A DNA stretch of 64,000 nt from the NCBI GenBank assembly GCA_014084085.1, contig NPFB01000009.1:472134-536133 (forward strand), written 5' to 3'. Both the position numbers and the translations under genes were made by a program. The stretch is from Hondaea fermentalgiana. Taxonomy: Eukaryota; Sar; Bigyra; Thraustochytrida; Thraustochytriidae. The notes beneath the pieces are model-generated. The model was not told the origin of the DNA and searched no databases. It saw only the letters and a program-made list of their open reading frames with translations. Positions 39,268-46,799 of this stretch are shown piece by piece (the first letter of the stretch is position 1; every line of letters begins with the position of its first letter).

Positions 39268-40104
39268 TCATGACTTGGGACGGCCTTGAGAAATATCTGG
39301 TCGCAAACCCAAAAGCATGGCGTTAAAGTTTGTGTTGCTCGCGTCCCCTAGCGTGCTCACAAATGGCCGATGACGCGTCTCTGCTAGGTGCTGCTGCGAG
39401 GCAGAGGTTTTGCTCGGAGAAGAGTATTTGGGAGAAGATTTACGAACGCGAGCGCGTTCCAGCTTGGCCTCCCAGACGCTCTTTTCGAAGCGCAAACTTG
39501 CGACTTCGGCACGCAAACGTTCAAGCTCCTCGCTCGAGTCAATAGTGTCTGTTTGTGTGGCCTTTTGGGCAGTGGTCACGGGACCAGCACCGTGGCATGA
39601 ACTCGACCTTGGATCCTCGGAAGGACTACATTTTTCTTCTCGAGCATCGTTTCGAGGAGAAGGCAACGAATGCGAGATGCTTTGGGACTCACGAGAGACG
39701 TCGGAGTCTTTGGTAGATGGATTTATCTTTTCCTCAGTAGCGCTGTCGATAGACTGTACGGACCATTGATCGTCGCAAGACTCTGCAGGCCGATGAGTGT
39801 GGCTACCTTTTGCATTCTTTTGGCCTTGGCCATTTTGCTCAAGACGTGCATCGTTTGCGCTGATGTCCACGTCTGCGTTCAAGTCATTGCAGCTCGTTTC
39901 AAACCAGGGCGTACTGCCCATCATCTTAAAGATGGCAGGCTTTGCTTTTTTCCCTCGTTCATTCTGGCACGACTTTTGCTCCTTTTGCTCCTTTTGGTGC
40001 TCCTGCTGCTGCGGCTGCTCGTTTGATACGGGGGACCGTGGTGCAGGTGTTGGAAAGCTAGGTGGAGGCTCGAGCGTCGACTTGCGCGGCGGAAGGAAAC
40101 TCAT
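39268..40104 (-). CDS. Hypothetical protein, mostly disordered with a short coiled coil
   Basis: This 278-aa protein starts at ATG 40102-40104 (MSFLPPRKSTLEPPPSFP). It is rich in Ser, Pro, Gln, Lys and Glu and is probably largely unstructured. A Gln/Glu/Lys stretch (~30-50) and a short coiled coil near residues 190-225 (SSEELERLRAEVASLRFEKS) stand out. The C-terminus (RHRPFVSTLGDASNTNFNAM...LLGLRPD) looks less random and could be a binding motif. No domain is recognised. The frame extends upstream through hydrophobic sequence but without an ATG. It is divergent from the PPC-domain gene. Confidence 0.6.
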   Translation of the reverse strand: MSFLPPRKSTLEPPPSFPTPAPRSPVSNEQPQQQEHQKEQKEQKSCQNERGKKAKPAIFKMMGSTPWFETSCNDLNADVDISANDARLEQNGQGQKNAKGSHTHRPAESCDDQWSVQSIDSATEEKINPSTKDSDVSRESQSISHSLPSPRNDAREEKCSPSEDPRSSSCHGAGPVTTAQKATQTDTIDSSEELERLRAEVASLRFEKSVWEAKLERARVRKSSPKYSSPSKTSASQQHLAETRHRPFVSTLGDASNTNFNAMLLGLRPDISQGRPKS

Positions 40105-40667
40105 CGTCTGCACGCGATTCGCCAAGCCGAATTGGGCAAGGGAGTCTCGGGCGGGCGGGTGGATGATCAAGATCAAGTCAAAGGTTTCACAGAAGAAAAC
40201 GCAAAACACACGTGAACGGATGAACAAACTTCGGCGCAGAATGGCGCCGTAAAATCAGTCAGCAGATGATAGCCTACGCTCGCAAACTTTGCAGCTCAAG
40301 ACTGCGTATGAATGGAGGAAGAGGCCGTATGAGGCGCGAAGGATAGCGTTTGCCGCGCCTCGCTGCTCTCTTGGTCTATTTCTGGAGCCTAAATACGGTT
40401 GTTTTTATTTCTGAAAGGCAAGTCGCGGGAAGGTTGCACTTTACGGTTGTAGTTGTAGGGCCTACAAGCGAGAGAAAAGAACCACGTCCACCTTTGACGT
40501 CCACCAAAGTGGCAAAGAAGACAGCTGATCGCGAGGCAGCAAGGACGTGCTGCCGCTGCTCCCAAGGTTCGCAGGGGCCGAGACCGTCGGCATCGTTCGT
40601 CTCTCTTCTCATCACACCGCGAGGCTGCGAGGTTGCGTTGCGTCGACGCAACACGGGATACTGCAAG
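40105..40667. other. Divergent promoter region
   Basis: About 560 bp lies between the disordered-protein gene and the PPC gene. No repeats or genes stand out. Confidence 0.4.
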
Positions 40668-41219
40668 ATGGCCGCAAATGCGTCAACAACTTTGGGGATT
40701 TCTCTGCGAGACCTGGCGATCGCAGCGGTGGCCGGGGCCATGGCGAGCATTGCCGTGCTTGTAGCGCAGCGACGCGTTCTGAAGCAGCAGACTTCGACCT
40801 CTGGATTTCGGGTGTGCGCAGTGCGCTTGACAAACAAGCAAGATATCAAAAAAGGCATCTTGGCGCTTGCCAAGGAAAACAAGCTTCAAGCCGGTACTGT
40901 TCTCTCTTGCGTAGGCAGCTGCGAGGGCGCACATATCCGTCTGGCAAATGCTGATCGTGACCACCAAAACGAGACTCTCCGACTCGAGGGGCGGTATGAA
41001 ATCCTCTCACTTATTGGTACCGTCGCCCAAGACGGAAAGTGCCATTTGCACATTTCTCTGGGCGATGCAAAGGGCAATGTCATTGGAGGCCATCTTATGG
41101 GAGATATACCTGTCTTTACCACTGCGGAGGTGGTTCTCGGGGAATGCGAAGATTTACGTTGGAATCGCGAGTTCGATGAGTGCACCGGTTTCGATGAACT
41201 CACGGTGCTGCAGCCATGA
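40668..41219 (+). CDS. PPC/DUF296-domain protein with N-terminal membrane segment
   Basis: This 183-aa protein starts at ATG 40668 (MAANASTTLGISLRDLAIAA). Residues ~14-34 (LAIAAVAGAMASIAVLVAQ) form a predicted transmembrane or signal-anchor helix. The remainder is a PPC (plants and prokaryotes conserved) domain: FRVCAVRLTNKQDIKKGILA, GTVLSCVGSCEGAHIRLAN, LEGRYEILSLIGTVAQDGKC, HLHISLGDAKGNVIGGHLMG and TTAEVVLGE. The GGHL block (~140) with the upstream His is the family metal-binding signature. In land plants this domain is usually joined to AT-hooks and acts on DNA, whereas stand-alone forms occur in bacteria and archaea. Here no AT-hook is present and a membrane helix replaces it. The biochemical role is unknown; it probably trimerises as in solved structures. 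Confidence 0.88.
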   Translation: MAANASTTLGISLRDLAIAAVAGAMASIAVLVAQRRVLKQQTSTSGFRVCAVRLTNKQDIKKGILALAKENKLQAGTVLSCVGSCEGAHIRLANADRDHQNETLRLEGRYEILSLIGTVAQDGKCHLHISLGDAKGNVIGGHLMGDIPVFTTAEVVLGECEDLRWNREFDECTGFDELTVLQP

Positions 41220-41735
41220 GCTCCTTTTCCACTTTTAGACACAGTCGCATGCTCACCTCTCCATTTGTTTTCTGTCCTTTGATTCCGAAGTCTTTTCTTT
41301 TTGTTCAAATACGCGTTCCTCAAGTCAGCACGAAGCAGATGTTCTTGCTAAGTCCTGGAGTGCTGGTGTATTCATGTTTTTCTTGGGGTATTTCCAGATT
41401 TTCCACATGATGAAGAGCTAGGCATAGGCCTTTCCTGCTTTCGCATTGGTAGTGAGACCAATAATTAGAGCGATGCGTTTACATGCGTTCGTGTTCAACA
41501 CGTGGAACCCACCTTCTCCAAAAATATTTCTCCTTGTGCTCCATTATATCGTTGGCGCTTGTTCAGTTTTGTTGCGCTTGATTGGTATCCGTTCTGTCAG
41601 TAAGGGACTACGACGCTCGCGAAATCGTCTTTTGCGGTGGTTTGACTTGTGAAAATGGGCCCACCTTGCGAATCTGTGACACGGTGGCGAATCTTGAGGG
41701 TCTCAACACTCAGACCCAATCAAAACAATAAAACC
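41220..41735. other. Tandem intergenic region
   Basis: This lies between the PPC and PIG-O genes, both on the plus strand. It is AT-richer than average. An in-frame ATG at 41655 gives an alternative longer PIG-O start. No other gene is seen. Confidence 0.4.
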
Positions 41736-44465
41736 ATGCAAAAGGGCGCACGGGCCTTCGCGCGCGCAGTGCTGGTGGCGGCGGCGCTGCACTTTGCGGG
41801 CCTTCTGCTCTTCAACGAGGGCTTCTTCCTCACGCGCGTGGAGCTCCCGCACAAGAGCTCATGCGCAGAGCCGCCGCGCGACAATGCCCACGCTGCTACG
41901 AAGAGCAATAGCGAGAAGCGGACAGCAAGCACCCACGGGGGCTGCTGGACGCGGCCACGCTTCAAGCGCGCCGTTGTGCTGGTCATTGATGCTCTTAGGT
42001 ACGACTTTGCAGCATGGGACCCAGACGCAGAGTATCGGGATGCGCAGCGACCGTTTGAGAACAAGATGCCCGCAATAAGGGATCTCTTAATGTTGCGGCC
42101 TGCGCACTCGATGCTCGTGCCTTTCTTTGCAGATCCGCCGACGACAACGATGCAGCGTCTCAAAGGCATTGTCACGGGCGGTTTACCAACGTTCATGGAA
42201 ATCAAGGACGATGTTGCGAGTGAGGGCATTGAAATCACAGAAGATAACTTTATCGATCTTCTCATCAACGACGGCACACGAAATATCACCTTTATGGGGG
42301 ACGATACCTGGACGGTCCTCTTTCCCAATCAGTTTAATCGGGCGTATCCGTATCCGTCCTTCAATGTCAAGGATTTGCACACCGTCGATGAGGGAGTGCT
42401 AAAGCATTTGATTCCCGAAATGCGCCGGGATGACTGGAGCTTCCTCGTGGGACACTTTCTCGGGGTCGACCACTGCGGACATCGTTACGGTCCTGACAAT
42501 GACCATATGACGCGAAAGCTTTTGCAAATGAACCAAGCCATTGATGATGTGGTACGGACCATGGACGAGGGCGGCTTCGAGGACACTGTCTTGCTTATCT
42601 TTGGAGACCATGGTATGACCGAAGATGGAAATCATGGTGGTGCCACCGAGGAAGAAGTAGGGGCTGCTCTTTTTGTGTATGCGTCGAGCCCTTTGCTTTT
42701 GGGGTCCGCGCATGCCGACGATGCTGCGGCTGTCCTGCGTAAAGACCTCATGGAAGAGCTTTCGCTCTTGCACGTCAATGACGACTCTCACGCCGCTGAA
42801 AGTGCCACAAGCGATCAGGCATGGCAGCTCCTGCGACGGCCCAACGTGCAGCAAATTGATCTTGCACCCACTCTCGCGCTTTTGCTCGGTCTCCCGATCC
42901 CATTTGGAAACCTAGGAGCGATTGTTCCCGAGCTTTTCTTCGTGGGCGAATCATGGCTCGAGCGATACCGCTCGCTCAACGAGGCTATGGAGGTGAACGT
43001 GGGTCAAGTTCTCCGATACCTTTCCACGTATGGAGATCGCGCCGGAGCTCAACAAGGTGTTTCGAGGAAACTGCTCGACGATCTTCGCAACGAAACAGAG
43101 AATGCTTTTCGCCGCATGCACGCCGCGGAAGAAAACCCATCCGGTCTTTCAGAGGATGATATTGTAGGAATCCATCGCGAAACGTTTGCCGTGGCTCAGC
43201 GTGTCCTCCATCAAGCGAGTGGAGAGGGCCGTTCGCTCTGGACGCAATTCAATCTCAAGTACATGGGGACTGGTTTCCTCCTCGCTCTTTCCGGACTTTT
43301 GATCATGCTTGCAAGCTTTCGACTGCCCTTTGTGCATAGTGTGCTTTGCTCCACATCATGGGCCGACTGCGTAGTGTGTGGCCTTGCGACAATCTTGCAA
43401 ATGTTGTCACGCCTCTCCAACAGCTATATCGTTTCCGAAGCGCGCGGTGTCGTCTTTATCACCTCCACTGTTGCAGTGTACGCAGCATGTATTTCTCTTC
43501 GCTCGCGCCAATTCTTTGCGGCATCGGCGGCCTTGGTTGCTGCGTTGTGTTCGCGATGCGCAGTGGAACTGAGCGATATTCAGTGGTGGCGCGGACAAGA
43601 AGCGGTCCCGGGGGACCTGACCCATCTCTGGTTCTGGGCTTTCTGTCTGCTCCCCAGTCTTTTGGTGCTCGTCGGCATGGTGGCGTGGTTGCATCATAGG
43701 TCGCGAGCATCTTGGTTCATTGTTTGCATTGTCGGCCTTCAGGGGACGGCGACATTGAGCCACTGGCTAGCACAGAGCCTCGGCGTCTTTCCTGCAGGAC
43801 GACTGTGGTTGCCTCGATTTGTGTACGCACTAGGCGTGCCGTGCGCGTTTGTAGGACTTGCGCGTGGGTCGATGGCCGCGATTGCGCCTAACCTGGCAGC
43901 GCTCCTCTTTCCCTATCTTTTGCTTGTTGGTCCGACATCTCCATCAGCTTGCGTGTTTTTTCTTGCGCACATTTTTGCATTGACACAGTATCGGGCTTGC
44001 CGAGGCCTGGAGGGCTCTGCGATTGTTGCGCTGCTCTGGTCAATGGCATCCATGTCCTACTTTTTTGCAACGGGTCACGAGTCCTTTTTCAACAAGCTCC
44101 ACTACGCTTCACCATTTGTGGGCTTTGACGAGTACGAGTACTTTCGCGGAGGGCTCATGATGGGTTCCAATACTTTTGGGGTTTACATGGTACTAGTTTT
44201 GCTAGTGGCGCAGGTGGCAAGATCGGCGTCTGAGCGGGCGTTTTTCTTGCTCATGTTTGGCGTCGTGCAGGCATGTCGATCCATTGTCATGACTGCTTTT
44301 GTTGCAGCGGAGCGTCGTCATCTAATGGTCTGGGCCATTTTCGCTCCTAAATACGTGTTTGATGGGGTGACGCTCTTGGTGGTGGATGTCGTCACGCTAC
44401 TACTGACAGCCAAGTTGGTGTTTTCCAAGGACGGCAATTCGACCAAGTCTGCGCCGACGACTTGA
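41736..44465 (+). CDS. PIGO: GPI ethanolamine phosphate transferase 3 (PIG-O)
   Basis: This 909-aa ER membrane enzyme adds phosphoethanolamine to the third mannose of GPI anchors, the link later joined to protein. It opens MQKGARAFARAVLVAAALHF with a signal-anchor helix and FLTRVEL, very like animal PIG-O (FLLTRLEL). The alkaline-phosphatase-like domain has VVLVIDALRYDFA (~80-92, metal Asp), DPPTTTMQRLKGI (nucleophile Thr, ~134-146), VGHFLGVDHCGHRYGPDNDH (~239-258) and FGDHGMTEDGNHGG (~289-302). From about residue 508 the chain has many hydrophobic helices, as in the family's multi-spanning C-terminus. The start at 41736 (ACCATGC) is chosen because it aligns with PIG-O; the earlier in-frame ATG at 41655 would add 27 polar residues before the anchor. 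It converges with the bestrophin gene 170 bp away. Confidence 0.94.
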   Translation: MQKGARAFARAVLVAAALHFAGLLLFNEGFFLTRVELPHKSSCAEPPRDNAHAATKSNSEKRTASTHGGCWTRPRFKRAVVLVIDALRYDFAAWDPDAEYRDAQRPFENKMPAIRDLLMLRPAHSMLVPFFADPPTTTMQRLKGIVTGGLPTFMEIKDDVASEGIEITEDNFIDLLINDGTRNITFMGDDTWTVLFPNQFNRAYPYPSFNVKDLHTVDEGVLKHLIPEMRRDDWSFLVGHFLGVDHCGHRYGPDNDHMTRKLLQMNQAIDDVVRTMDEGGFEDTVLLIFGDHGMTEDGNHGGATEEEVGAALFVYASSPLLLGSAHADDAAAVLRKDLMEELSLLHVNDDSHAAESATSDQAWQLLRRPNVQQIDLAPTLALLLGLPIPFGNLGAIVPELFFVGESWLERYRSLNEAMEVNVGQVLRYLSTYGDRAGAQQGVSRKLLDDLRNETENAFRRMHAAEENPSGLSEDDIVGIHRETFAVAQRVLHQASGEGRSLWTQFNLKYMGTGFLLALSGLLIMLASFRLPFVHSVLCSTSWADCVVCGLATILQMLSRLSNSYIVSEARGVVFITSTVAVYAACISLRSRQFFAASAALVAALCSRCAVELSDIQWWRGQEAVPGDLTHLWFWAFCLLPSLLVLVGMVAWLHHRSRASWFIVCIVGLQGTATLSHWLAQSLGVFPAGRLWLPRFVYALGVPCAFVGLARGSMAAIAPNLAALLFPYLLLVGPTSPSACVFFLAHIFALTQYRACRGLEGSAIVALLWSMASMSYFFATGHESFFNKLHYASPFVGFDEYEYFRGGLMMGSNTFGVYMVLVLLVAQVARSASERAFFLLMFGVVQACRSIVMTAFVAAERRHLMVWAIFAPKYVFDGVTLLVVDVVTLLLTAKLVFSKDGNSTKSAPTT

Positions 44466-44635
44466 AGTAGCCACGTGTTTGTTTGTATTTTTTAAGCGGC
44501 CAACTGCTCTTGTTTTGTTTCTGTACTGGGTAATGAGATCTTTCCATGTGTCCAGATCTTGTCACTTGACACACAAATCACTCTTGCTTTTGACAAATGG
44601 TGAGCGCAAATGGTGACCAAAGAAGACGGACGTGG

Positions 44636-46027
44636 TCACTGAGCATCCGCAGCGTCAGCCTCATCCAAAGGAGATTTGACTTTGCATATTTTGCAAAAGG
44701 TGTGCGAATGCTTGAGAAATGCTCTGCACATTTTGGTAAGATTACAGTCGGATGCTCTCCAGCCAAAGGGGACCTCCATCTCGCAAGCAGCCTCTTCAAT
44801 GCCATAAAGTGCAAAGGTAAGCAGAAATGACGCAATAACAGGAAACGCAGGATAGCTTTGGGCTTCTGTGTGAAAGTAGACGGGAGCGAGTCCCATTGTG
44901 AGCACAAAGATGAGCAAGAGCGCCAGATGATGAAGAACAAAGGGTGCTGGGGTTCGGACGAGTTCTCTGCACTTTCCCCAACTGTGTACGATGGCCTCCA
45001 CATTGTGTTGGAAAAGCTTGGAGTCTGGCGTACTCATGCGCTGCTCGCCAAAGTTGACATGCTTTGCAAAGTAGGTTCGAATGGAAATGACACAAATCAA
45101 AATGCGGTCCTGCGGGGAATGCCCCGCGTACACGTTTTCCTCGCCGGGCTTGAGCAAGAGTTTTAGAGGCGGAGAACCATACGGATCTTCAATGAACTTG
45201 TATGGTTCGGCGTTGAACCATTCGACGGCAAGGCGGCCCTTTTTCGCACCAGCCTTGTAGGTCATGTTGTCCACCTTGTGATGCCGGGACTCGCGCAAGT
45301 CCTGACGTATGAAAGCGAGGAGGATGTTGATCCTTCGCGTCATTTCCATGATGTCGAGACCACTGCTACGCACGTGCAAGCTCGTCGTACAGGTGAGCAG
45401 GCAGTCTACGGCGCTGTGGACAATGTGAAGTACCATTTCGTGTCCTTTGCGATAGCTGTGCCACGCGCCAAAGAGGCGGAAACCAACCACAAAGAGCGTG
45501 ACTAGGAAGATGGGCAGGAAAAGTTCGGGAGCTAGGGCTGTCCTTCCGCTATCCAACAACAAAAAGGAGACCCAGAGTCCAGTGATGAGTGCAGACACTG
45601 TAGCTGGCAGGAAGCAACGTCGCAATACAGTGCCATTGAGATAGAAAACGTCACGCAGAAAGCTAACAATGTTGAAGATTCCCTCATCGCCACCGAGAAA
45701 GGCCCTTTTCCAATGTTTACGAGGGAGGACTTTGGCGTAGCGTAGCCACGTAGGAAAGCTGCGTTCCAAGGCTTCCTCTTGTCTCCGCGCCGCGTCTGCG
45801 GCCTCTTCTTCGTCGTCGTCGTCATCGTCTTCTTCATCGGTTTCATCGTGTTCTTGGTCGCCCACGGCATATCGTTGGTCGTAGTACTGACCATGGAGGT
45901 GTTGCTGTTGTTGCAGTTGTTGTTGCTGGTGCTGTTGCTGCTGTTGCTGCAGCACCCCGACCGCGTCTTGCACGCCTGGACCTACGCCTACGGCGTGAAC
46001 CTTGGGTGCTCCCGTGGCCCAGCTCAT
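44636..46027 (-). CDS. Bestrophin-like chloride channel
   Basis: This 463-aa membrane protein starts at ATG 46025-46027 (MSWATGAPKVHAVG). The N-terminal ~100 residues carry a poly-Gln stretch (~27-43) and an acidic run (Asp/Glu, ~62-80) and are probably cytosolic. Membrane segments follow: LPATVSALITGLWVSFLLLD, LFLPIFLVTLFVVGFRLFGAW with the R-x-x-x-AW-x-S-Y-x-x-G motif of bestrophins, and FVLHHLALLLIFVLTMGLAP plus FPVIASFLLTFALYGIEE near the C-terminus. EEAACEMEVPFGWRASDCNL corresponds to the family's E-I-E-x-P-F-G-x-x-x-x-D-L signature, which forms the calcium-clasp and pore region in animal bestrophins. Plant and algal members conduct chloride or bicarbonate across thylakoid or other membranes. 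Localisation here cannot be read. Confidence 0.88.
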   Translation of the reverse strand: MSWATGAPKVHAVGVGPGVQDAVGVLQQQQQQHQQQQLQQQQHLHGQYYDQRYAVGDQEHDETDEEDDDDDDEEEAADAARRQEEALERSFPTWLRYAKVLPRKHWKRAFLGGDEGIFNIVSFLRDVFYLNGTVLRRCFLPATVSALITGLWVSFLLLDSGRTALAPELFLPIFLVTLFVVGFRLFGAWHSYRKGHEMVLHIVHSAVDCLLTCTTSLHVRSSGLDIMEMTRRINILLAFIRQDLRESRHHKVDNMTYKAGAKKGRLAVEWFNAEPYKFIEDPYGSPPLKLLLKPGEENVYAGHSPQDRILICVISIRTYFAKHVNFGEQRMSTPDSKLFQHNVEAIVHSWGKCRELVRTPAPFVLHHLALLLIFVLTMGLAPVYFHTEAQSYPAFPVIASFLLTFALYGIEEAACEMEVPFGWRASDCNLTKMCRAFLKHSHTFCKICKVKSPLDEADAADAQ

Positions 46028-46799
46028 CGTTTTTCCCCTTGGTATGCGCTTTGTTGCGCGAGCCACGAGGAGCGATCGAGCGCGCCTGCAGCTGGCAGCA
46101 AGGTTTGCTTGGCTCCTCTTTCGCCGTCCCGATGGCGCCTCTCTGTCTCAGCTTGACGATGGTGCCAAGTAGGCTAGGCCGACGTGGTTCGCTGTTGCTT
46201 TTCGTTCACTCAAGTCACTTGCTGGAAACCACGGGACAATTTGGGACTCTCTGACAGAAAGCCGTTGAGCGAAAGTGTTCCGCGACGCCCGCGTCTAATG
46301 ATGAACAGTGTGGAAAAGGGGGATCTGAGGGCATCGGATCATCCCAGACTTTTTTTTCTATGTGCACTTGCTCGTTATACCTGTTAGCGCAGTAGAAGGG
46401 AGGCTATACCACTGAGCGACGGAGTATTTGGACCATCGCAACACGAAAGAACGAAAGTTGTGGGACAGTCTTTTAACAGACAAGAGAACATCTCTGAATG
46501 TCAAGCGAATCGACTGGTAGTACTGGAGGCGAAAAGAAACACAACAAAGATCATTTTGAGATACGTAAGAAAGAGGAGAGATGCGCCAGAAAAATTATCA
46601 TCATCATCGTCATCGTCATCATCATCATCGACATCATCATTCATCAGAAGGAAAAAAGCCACATGTCAGGCGGGAAAAAGTTTGGTCAGGTCGCAAGACA
46701 AGAGAGGTGAGAAACAGTGCGCAAATGCATTCGCATGCTTGCATGAAATGCATTCGCGTGCGTGTATGGGGATCGTACGCGTATGCGCAAAATTTTGCA
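46028..46799. other. Intergenic region with TCA-type repeat
   Basis: This spacer lies between two tandem minus-strand genes and holds the bestrophin promoter and the myosin 3' UTR. A (TCATCA/TCG)n tract runs 46597-46646. A stretch near 46384-46425 resembles a tRNA A box on both strands but lacks a B box. No gene is seen. Confidence 0.45.
46597..46646. repeat. (TCA/TCG)n trinucleotide tract
   Basis: About fifteen TCA/TCG-like triplets lie about 150 bp beyond the myosin stop. Confidence 0.9.

Noticed and set aside
46384..46425. tRNA-like A-box sequence (GTTAGCGCAGTAG on plus, GCTCAGTGGTATAGC on minus)
   Set aside because: No matching B box (GGTTCGAATCC type), no pairing acceptor stem and no valid anticodon stem on either strand.
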